From: an uncultured Collinsella sp.
GTDB lineage: Bacteria > Actinomycetota > Coriobacteriia > Coriobacteriales > Coriobacteriaceae
NCBI GenBank assembly: GCA_902491135.1
Contig: CABUGR010000017.1
Coordinates: 1 to 10,662 of the forward strand
Reading direction: 5' to 3'
Length of the DNA: 10,662 nucleotides
Each line of letters opens with the position of its first letter. Position 1 is the first letter of the stretch. The position numbers were made by a program, and so were the translations under genes. Shown piece by piece: positions 8,001 to 10,662 of this stretch. Under the pieces are notes generated by a model. The model did no database searches and was not told the DNA's origin. It saw nothing but the letters and a program-made list of their open reading frames with translations.

Positions 8001-9390
8001 TCAGCGACGCGGGGATCTTGACCGTCACGATATCGCCGTTCTGGGGCTTGCCCTCTTCGGCATGCTGAACGGTGATGACCAGGTTCGCAGCGGCACCAGA
8101 AAATGTGTAGGTGTCGACGTTACCCTCAGGCTTCTTTGACGGTTTTTCAAACGTCTCGCCGCCATACACGACGGACGTAAAGTTGTCGACCTGCATAAAG
8201 TCGCCCAGCTCATCGGTAAACGTGATGTAGCCGGACTTATGCTCGCCATAACCGCTGTGAACTTCTGTCGGGTAACCAGTTTGGATAATGCTTCCCGAGA
8301 TCTCTTCGAAGATTTTCTCGAGCTCAGAGGCGCTGGTTGCCGACTTGTAGTAGTCGGAGTTTTCCGCACGCGTGCCATAGTCGATGACCCACTCGCCCCA
8401 GAAAGAGATGCTTGACGTGGCACCAGGATAGTTGCTCGACACAGCATGCATGAACTTGTTCACTTTGCTCGTGCCTTCAGCTGTGGGGTCGGCGCTGGGA
8501 TTTGCTCCGTTAAAGATGCCAATAGTATAAATGTCGGCACCATTAGCTTTGAGGCTCTTGGCGCTAGCGATGGCGCTATCGGCAACACTTGCCTGGAATC
8601 CCCTTGAACTCGTAGGTGAGCCATCGGTAAAGAACACAACAATCTTCTTGGCATCTGCACGACCAGAATTAATAGTAATGTTCTCGGCCAGCTCCAGACC
8701 ATAGTCGGCTTGCGTGGAACCGGCAGGATTGATGTTGCCAACCGTGTCCTTGAGGCTATCCGCATCCTTGCCCTTGCAGGACGTCAGGTTCTTCATGGTC
8801 TGCGAGTAGTTGTAGGTGTACCGTCCATCACGATAAGTGTCGTTGCCGACCTTATCAGTCTTCTTCTTGCCCGCAAACTTTACGATGGCAACCCGATGCC
8901 GCTTGGACGCATCTGTAATGCTTTGGTTTTGCGCGGCGATGGCGTCAATAAAGGTATTGGCGGCCGTCTTTAGCGCATCGATGCGCTTTGTGTTGTCGCC
9001 CGTGCCCATAGGGTCGTCCATCGAGCCAGAAGCATCCAGCACCATCACGATGTCGAGCGGCTTGCCGGAAATCGTCGTATCGGATGTCGAAGAGATGGCA
9101 GACAGCGTGGTCAGGAAATCCGAATCCCCGCTCTCGACTGCCTTGACCGTCTTGTCGGTCCAGATTCGGCCGACGTTTTGAGTTGTCACTTCTTTGCCGT
9201 CATAGCCGCCGGCCCAGAACTTCCAGTAGTTGCTGGTGTCGGGGTCGACGACCTTTCCGGTCATTGTCGGTCCGTCCATTCCGGTGCTGGACCTGGCGTT
9301 GGCCTCGGGCAGCATGGCGAATGCTGCAGCCGGCAGCACTAGCACTACGGCTAGTATCACCGACAAGAGGCACCTCGTGTACTTACTCAT
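2065..9390 (-). CDS. Giant LPTTG-anchored surface adhesin: VWA domain + 13 FctA/Spy0128-like pilin repeats
   Basis: The protein has 2441 residues. A GGGAG RBS six bases upstream supports the ATG. Residues 1-26 or 1-33 are a signal peptide (hydrophobic core VILAVVLVLPAAAFA). A VWA domain (about 111-370) has a complete metal site: D119, S121 and S123 in DASGSM, T226, and D256 in FFTDGS. Residues about 370-690 are unclassified. Thirteen repeats of roughly 110-175 residues follow (about 694-2382). Each typically has TKxLxGR with a candidate isopeptide Lys, GEFxFEL, HTYTLRE with a candidate catalytic Glu, GITYD, DNGDGTL, and FxNxY with a candidate Asn partner. This is the pattern of the streptococcal pilin isopeptide-linkage family. 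A proline-rich linker precedes LPTTG (2409-2413), a hydrophobic helix and the tail RKR, which is a sortase cell-wall signal. By analogy the VWA end binds a host or matrix ligand at the tip of a long, covalently stiffened stalk. No sortase or other pilin is in view, so a single-chain fibril is likelier than a polymerised pilus. The ligand is unknown. Confidence 0.93.
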   Translation of the reverse strand: MSKYTRCLLSVILAVVLVLPAAAFAMLPEANARSSTGMDGPTMTGKVVDPDTSNYWKFWAGGYDGKEVTTQNVGRIWTDKTVKAVESGDSDFLTTLSAISSTSDTTISGKPLDIVMVLDASGSMDDPMGTGDNTKRIDALKTAANTFIDAIAAQNQSITDASKRHRVAIVKFAGKKKTDKVGNDTYRDGRYTYNYSQTMKNLTSCKGKDADSLKDTVGNINPAGSTQADYGLELAENITINSGRADAKKIVVFFTDGSPTSSRGFQASVADSAIASAKSLKANGADIYTIGIFNGANPSADPTAEGTSKVNKFMHAVSSNYPGATSSISFWGEWVIDYGTRAENSDYYKSATSASELEKIFEEISGSIIQTGYPTEVHSGYGEHKSGYITFTDELGDFMQVDNFTSVVYGGETFEKPSKKPEGNVDTYTFSGAAANLVITVQHAEEGKPQNGDIVTVKIPASLIPLRHFKITDGVLTVDNTEPIQVNYTSSVKKEALDNLFTPKNVKGLEDYIKSNTTTAENGSKTVNFYANKWNAGALGDTIANFEPADTNRYYYFQKQTPIYTDKNCTTPATGSLPVGSKYYYKDEFEALGADGKAESRTAVIEFAGEDAANFEGAVVRDASGNLSFSKGTARLAFIDELHTTKESVGGNLTGTVTDVLNPKWNNNATEVDVHLGNNGKISFAYNMTPATVDTKADFGLTKVLVGRDWTDEDKFEFRLTSEGNAPMPESATAPVAVSVTNADLDKGKAAINFGTIEYTEPGTYVYKVSEKNAGTTVDGIAYSGNVAEITVTVTPDKKGVLSAEVEVTSGKAKFENTYTTNPVESSVTDKIDVTKVLTGRDLTAGEFSFELREVKGEGSELIETVKNDANGNVAFSPIEYTEIGQHTYTLREVKGNAGGITYDENVYTIVTTISDNGKGQLVATHKLKGAEDVKSIEFKNAYNLTPKRFSVTDKITATKVLAGRDLKDGEFNFELVEGDDVVATGTNDARGKIAMSAVEYTAAGEHTYTLREVNGGTASNGISYDGKTYTIVTTITDNGDGTLSATHKLQGAEPAETAEFKNSYNVTPSSSSVTDQITATKVLDGRDLKDGEFSFELVEGEGEGAEIVATGKNAADGKITMSAIEYTKAGTHTYTLREVPGDASNGITYDGKTYTVETVVKDSGDGTLGVEHKLKGADEAKFTNSYRPGSKDSSVTDLIKATKSLTGRDLKAGEFRFELVEGNSVVATGTNNADGKIVMDPVTYTETGEHTYTLRETKAGTTENGITYSTAEYTIVTIVKDNGDGTLSVEHKLQNDEKATFENAYNVTPKDSSVTDKIKATKYLTGRDMTEGEFSFELVEGNEVVARGTNAADGKITMSEITYNEPGKHTYTLREVPGDAGNGITYDGKTYTIETTITDKGDGTLEAKHVLKGDDEAKFSNSYKPNPGEFSVTDQITATKVLDGRELAAGEFSFELVEGNDVVATGTNAADGKITMGAVKYDKPGKHTYTLREVNGGTTSKGITYSTAEYTIETTITDNGDGTLEAKHVLKGDELAEFKNTYSVIPLDAELDFDLSKAIDGRDWTDADEFSFTITAPEGTPLPDSATVTVSKKDAKDGIAAINFGKIRYTAAGTYKYEIRENAGNAAGMTYDGHVATAEVAVTENGEGVLTANVTKKESGRFTNTYRTELDYAAAGGLKLSKTLSGRPMTEGQFSFTVTPADEASANALGLLPGANTFKSPATAEATVGLIDILAGHEVKFTQADAGKTFKYTVAEKNDGKPGYTYDSAERTVTIAIADDGAGTLTATTTVTGNPDKGTLVTEYETGAAAVESAVVPFVNSYSATTDAPGGAVAQVVATKTLTGRPLADGEFYFGIAYAGETEAIGGTCVTNVNGQVSFGELHYTTEMLADLVNARRAIRTDTDAKLAWTINYTAFEYTSPLAAKGITAAKSSFSFKVIVVDNGDGTLTAKPDYGGVEPVFENVYGADAVDAALAGTKKLQAAEGLTPADIAGKFTFTVTADEAGAPMPERATATNDAAGNVDFGKIHFTLEDLNRALGVTTDASDDALSDAEANTDEVEVDADAAETDESNDESKPAAPTGPRSHTFTYTVTESGSAPGVTNDTNATRKVSYTVTDDGAGHLSVVRNGDDGADFTFTNTYGVAPTDSSVTDQVKTVKRLTGRDLAAGEFTFELLEDGVVVASGTNDANGNVTLSPIRYEAPGTHTYTLREACPNALGLYKGVAYDGTTYTVVTTVSDNGDGTLTASHKLEGTTESAGFTNKYHAMPTQVSIGAVKVLEGRELKKNEFSFKLVGEDVESTVTNGADGKINFDKFEYDEPGTYVYTISEVRGDEAGMTYDKSVFTATVNVVDDGEGNLKANIAFTKGDKSVEGIVFNNTYKKPEAPAPTPGPGTPKTVTNIVKTVKGFLPTTGDQQAAALLMAFVIATAGVGALVWGIRKR
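4755..6920 (-). repeat. Six near-identical tandem FctA-domain repeats at DNA level
   Basis: Repeats 2-7 of the adhesin (residues about 826-1546) each begin with SVTD and have a period of about 357-366 bases. The similarity extends to the DNA: a 43-base run starting at 4788 recurs unchanged at 5145, exactly 357 bases (119 codons) away, and stretches around GTCGCGGTGATCTGGTCGGT recur near 5073 and 6152. This indicates recent duplication or gene conversion, whereas repeats 1 and 8-11 are much more divergent. Repeat 12 (about 2143-2266) also carries the SVTD start although four divergent domains separate it from the block. Copy number here may vary between strains, and short-read assembly is prone to collapse it. 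Confidence 0.85.
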
Positions 9391-9395
9391 CGCGT

Positions 9396-9403
9396 CTCCC
9401 TTC
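9396..9403 (-). promoter_or_regulatory. Ribosome binding site of the adhesin gene
   Basis: On the minus strand AAGGGAG lies a few bases before the ATG at 9390 (GAAGGGAGACGCG-ATG). It is a strong Shine-Dalgarno match with normal spacing. The first codons then read MSKYTRCLLSVILAVV, a typical positively charged signal-peptide start, which fixes this start codon. Confidence 0.8.
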
Positions 9404-9407
9404 TCGC

Positions 9408-9522
9408 GGTCTCAGACCTTGCAACAGCCTAAAGTTACGAAATGAGACACAATTTGGGCAGGTGACACATGTTCCAGATTCTATTTTGGGCGTGAGACAA
9501 ATGTCTCACCAAAGTTGAGACA
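9408..9522 (-). promoter_or_regulatory. Adhesin promoter region with repeated TGAGACA operator-like motifs
   Basis: A perfect 18-bp palindrome, GTGAGACAAATGTCTCAC, lies at 9492-9509. On the + strand TGAGACA also begins at 9443, 9493 and 9516, with a variant TGACACA at 9463. A smaller palindrome, GGTCTCAGACC, lies at 9408-9418 next to the RBS. A weak candidate -10 box (TAGAAT on the minus strand, 9478-9483) would place the large palindrome over the -35 position, and no good -35 hexamer is seen. The arrangement resembles a multi-site operator for a dimeric regulator. The regulator is unknown and the promoter position is tentative. Confidence 0.45.
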
Positions 9523-9615
9523 CGGCGTTTTCGCAGGAAAACGGGTGCGATTCAAGATTGACGGGACAAAAGGGCCCGTTTTCCTCCATCCCCGAGGGAG
9601 CAGTCGATGGCGCTC

Positions 9616-9775
9616 GCCAGAAAACTAGCCCATCTACTACGTTTAGTCCGGTACCCCCGACCATAACCGCGTTTCATGAAAAACCGCAGGTGCTCTACCT
9701 GCGGTTTTTATTTCGCATTACTTGCCATGGTTGAGGGCAGCGGCTTAAACGTAGTAGATGGGCCCATTTCGTGGC
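9616..9775. repeat. Long palindromic intergenic element, type B, right copy (160 bp)
   Basis: Inverted arms at 9616-9645 and 9746-9775 match at about 25 of 30 positions, including an uninterrupted 18-base match around ACGTAGTAGATGGGC. The central hairpin at 9679-9709 is a perfect 13-bp stem (AAAAACCGCAGGT / ACCTGCGGTTTTT) with a five-base loop. ACCATAACCGCGTTTCAT and the arms are shared with the copy at 1765-1923. It lies upstream of the adhesin promoter and downstream of the hydrogenase genes. The central hairpin could end transcription from the hydrogenase side. Confidence 0.85.
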
Positions 9776-9803
9776 AGACGGGTCACGTGGCAGCCCTCGC
9801 AAG

Positions 9804-9843
9804 GCCAAAATGATCCGTTTTCCTCCGTCCCGGGGGGGGATCA
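9804..9843. repeat. Short GATCC-type palindrome between long elements, copy 2
   Basis: GCCAAAATGATCCGTTTTCC continues into a CCTCC / GGGGG pairing and closes with GGATCA, so TGATCC and GGATCA are inverted ends about 20 bases apart. It matches the unit at 1714-1750 closely and sits in the same place, between one type B and one type A long element. A degenerate third copy (AAAAGGGCCCGTTTTCCTCC) lies at about 9568-9587, before the type B element. Confidence 0.65.
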
Positions 9844-9870
9844 AAGGCTGTTACGGATATGGTGCCATTT

Positions 9871-10024
9871 CAAAACTATGCCGGATTGCTACGATAAAAA
9901 CGAGGTCGCCGATCACGCGCGACTTTTTCGCAAAACTGCGAGCCGTCTACCTGCGGTTTTTGTTTTGCCAAATGCGGTGTGGTTGAGGGTAGGCGATTTA
10001 TCGTAGTAAACCGGCATAGTTTTG
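9871..10024. repeat. Long palindromic intergenic element, type A, right copy (154 bp)
   Basis: Inverted arms at 9871-9898 and 9997-10024 match at 26 of 28 positions (CAAAACTATGCCGG... and its complement). The length equals that of the copy at 1518-1671. The interior shares GCCGTCTACCTGCGGTTTTT and a GGTTGAGGG-like motif with the other elements. The short open frames that cross it look like by-products of the palindrome and show no protein signature. Confidence 0.8.
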
Positions 10025-10040
10025 TTCGCGGAGGCTTAGC

Positions 10041-10088
10041 CGCGCGTTCACGCGCGGGGCCGATGGGGCATTTTTGCCCCGCCGGCCC
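10041..10088 (-). terminator. GC-rich hairpins after the hydrogenase operon
   Basis: Two adjacent hairpins follow the ferredoxin gene on the minus strand. The first is compound: GGGGCCG and GGGGCA pair with TGCCCC and CGGCCCC around an A-rich loop (10055-10088). The second is CGCGCG-TGAA-CGCGCG (10041-10056). Their ends overlap by two bases. No clear U-tract follows, so they may act with the type A palindrome or as an mRNA 3' stabiliser rather than as a simple intrinsic terminator. Confidence 0.5.
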
Positions 10089-10110
10089 CTATTCCAGCTC
10101 AATTCCAGCG

Positions 10111-10452
10111 CTACTCCGGCTTAGTTTCTACCGTGGGAGCCTTGTTCGCCGCGACTGGAGTGCGGGCGGTATCCATAGTCAGGCAGTGCTTGGGGCAGCT
10201 TTCGATGCACTCGCCGCACACCACGCAGGCATACGGGTCAATCGACCAGGTGCCGCCTTTGCGATCGACCGCGAGCGCGCCCGCCGGGCAGCGACGCGCG
10301 CACATCCCACAGCAAATGCACACGTCCATGTCATTGACGATATGCCCGCGCAAGCGCTCAGGCGCCGCCAGCTTCTCCTGCGGATAGCACACCGTGACCG
10401 GCTGCTTGACCATAGAACCTAAGGCCGTCTTGGCAAATGTCAGTAAACTCAT
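10111..10452 (-). CDS. echF: Ech-type hydrogenase ferredoxin-like subunit, 2x[4Fe-4S] (EchF-like)
   Basis: This complete 113-residue protein carries two classic [4Fe-4S] motifs: C45, C48, C51, C55-P (CICCGMCARRCP) and C76, C79, C82, C86-P (CVVCGECIESCP). The length and the spacing of about 20 residues between motifs fit the EchF/NuoI-like subunit that passes electrons from ferredoxin to the small hydrogenase subunit in group 4 membrane [NiFe] hydrogenases. It follows the large-subunit gene directly, as in echABCDEF operons, and appears to be the last gene of the operon. GGAAAGG about ten bases before the ATG is its RBS; it lies within the end of the frameshift-corrected large-subunit frame. 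The C-terminal tail of about 20 residues after the second cluster is low in complexity. The protein family is certain; the exact complex (Ech rather than another group 4 type) is inferred from the neighbour. Confidence 0.88.
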   Translation of the reverse strand: MSLLTFAKTALGSMVKQPVTVCYPQEKLAAPERLRGHIVNDMDVCICCGMCARRCPAGALAVDRKGGTWSIDPYACVVCGECIESCPKHCLTMDTARTPVAANKAPTVETKPE

Positions 10453-10459
10453 GCCGCGC

Positions 10460-10484
10460 CTACCTTTCCGTGCAGCTAATTGCA
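10460..10484 (-). other. Out-of-frame remnant of the NiFe-binding motif (ISCTER-stop) after a +1 base
   Basis: On the minus strand TGC-A-ATT-AGC-TGC-ACG-GAA-AGG-TAG encodes Cys, then, after one A is skipped, Ile-Ser-Cys-Thr-Glu-Arg-stop. Joined to the preceding IDP this gives IDPCISCTER, the canonical carboxy end of Ech-like large subunits. The same bases carry the GGAAAGG Shine-Dalgarno of the downstream ferredoxin gene. Confidence 0.85.
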
Positions 10485-10662
10485 GGGGTCGATGGTCAGG
10501 ATAATCATGGGCACGTTGGCAAGGAGCACGCCCTGCAGCGCATGTGTCAGACCCGCAAGGTTCTGCGACGTCGGCGTGCGCACGCGAAAACGGTCCAGAT
10601 TCTTGGTGCCGTTGCCGCGCACATAGTAGTACGCCTCGCCGCGCGGCTGCTCAATCACAACC
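10476..10662 (-). CDS. echE: Ech-type [NiFe] hydrogenase large subunit, C-terminal end, with apparent frameshift at DPC (EchE-like)
   Basis: The frame is open to the window edge, so only the last 62 or so codons are seen. Motifs typical of group 4 hydrogenase and complex I 49-kDa-type large subunits are visible: EQPRGEAYYYVRGNG, VRTPTSQN and PMIILTIDPC. The family normally ends in a DPCxxC motif whose two Cys residues bind the NiFe site. Here the frame reads DPCN and then stops (TAG at 10476-10478), so the second Cys is missing. In the next frame the following codons read ISCTER and stop at 10460-10462, exactly the expected ending. One extra A in TGCAATTAG (the AA at 10480-10481) explains this. 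It could be a sequencing error, a real inactivating mutation or an unusual decoding event. If corrected, the gene ends at 10460, eight bases before the downstream ATG. Confidence 0.85.
   Translation of the reverse strand, partial: VVIEQPRGEAYYYVRGNGTKNLDRFRVRTPTSQNLAGLTHALQGVLLANVPMIILTIDPCN

Noticed and set aside
5872..8139. A 755-codon open frame on the + strand opposite the adhesin (and similar long ones at 1906-3243, 3304-4275 and 4486-5778)
   Set aside because: They lie antisense to a clearly real gene. Their translations are repetitive, V/L/G/D-rich mirror images of the pilin repeats, with no domain motif. High GC and repeated codons explain the lack of stops.
9758..10006. Small open frames across the right-hand palindromes, and the 90-codon minus-strand frame at 1541-1813
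   Set aside because: They run through palindromic repeat DNA, have no convincing RBS, and encode no recognisable protein.
1518..10024. The four palindromes as ends of one composite transposon carrying the adhesin
   Set aside because: No transposase gene is present, no target-site duplication could be identified by eye, and each element is a complete palindrome by itself rather than a single terminal repeat.
10476..10484. DPCN as a natural, mature C-terminus of the hydrogenase subunit
   Set aside because: The adjacent frame continues with exactly ISCTER and a stop, so a recent one-base shift explains the end much better than a true variant lacking the second Cys.

Overview
The window looks like chromosomal DNA of a high-GC, Gram-positive gut anaerobe, most likely a Coriobacteriia member close to Collinsella. 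The genus is inference. The supporting signs are the GC-rich codons, a giant LPTTG-anchored protein built of FctA/Spy0128-type pilin domains, an Ech-type membrane [NiFe] hydrogenase, and a family of long intergenic palindromes.

Layout, left to right. (1) Positions 1-1457 (+) hold a NarL-family two-component pair: the C-terminal part of a sensor histidine kinase, overlapping by four bases (ATGA) a complete LuxR-HTH response regulator. (2) Positions 1458-2064 are a convergent intergenic region with two related long imperfect palindromes (154 and 159 bp), a small GATCC-type palindrome, and terminator hairpins. (3) Positions 2065-9390 (-) hold one 2441-residue surface protein: signal peptide, von Willebrand factor A (VWA) domain with a complete metal site, a poorly classified region, 13 FctA-like repeats, and an LPTTG sortase signal. 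Six repeats in the middle are very similar in protein and DNA. (4) Positions 9391-10110 are intergenic. They hold the adhesin RBS, a cluster of TGAGACA-type motifs around a perfect 18-bp palindrome, a second pair of the long palindromes (160 and 154 bp), and GC-rich hairpins after the hydrogenase operon. (5) Positions 10111-10662 (-) hold the 3' end of an ech-type operon: a 2x[4Fe-4S] ferredoxin-like subunit (EchF-like), preceded by the C-terminus of the hydrogenase large subunit (EchE-like).

The three coding blocks seem functionally separate. The two-component pair converges on the adhesin gene, and the hydrogenase genes run in the adhesin's direction but are separated from it by 720 bp of palindromes and promoter. 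No sortase, pilus-backbone gene or transposase is visible. The most striking observations are: a one-base frameshift that removes the second nickel-ligand cysteine from the hydrogenase large subunit, although the canonical ending DPCISCTER is intact in the adjacent frame; the pairs of long palindromes on both sides of the adhesin gene; and the operator-like array upstream of the adhesin.
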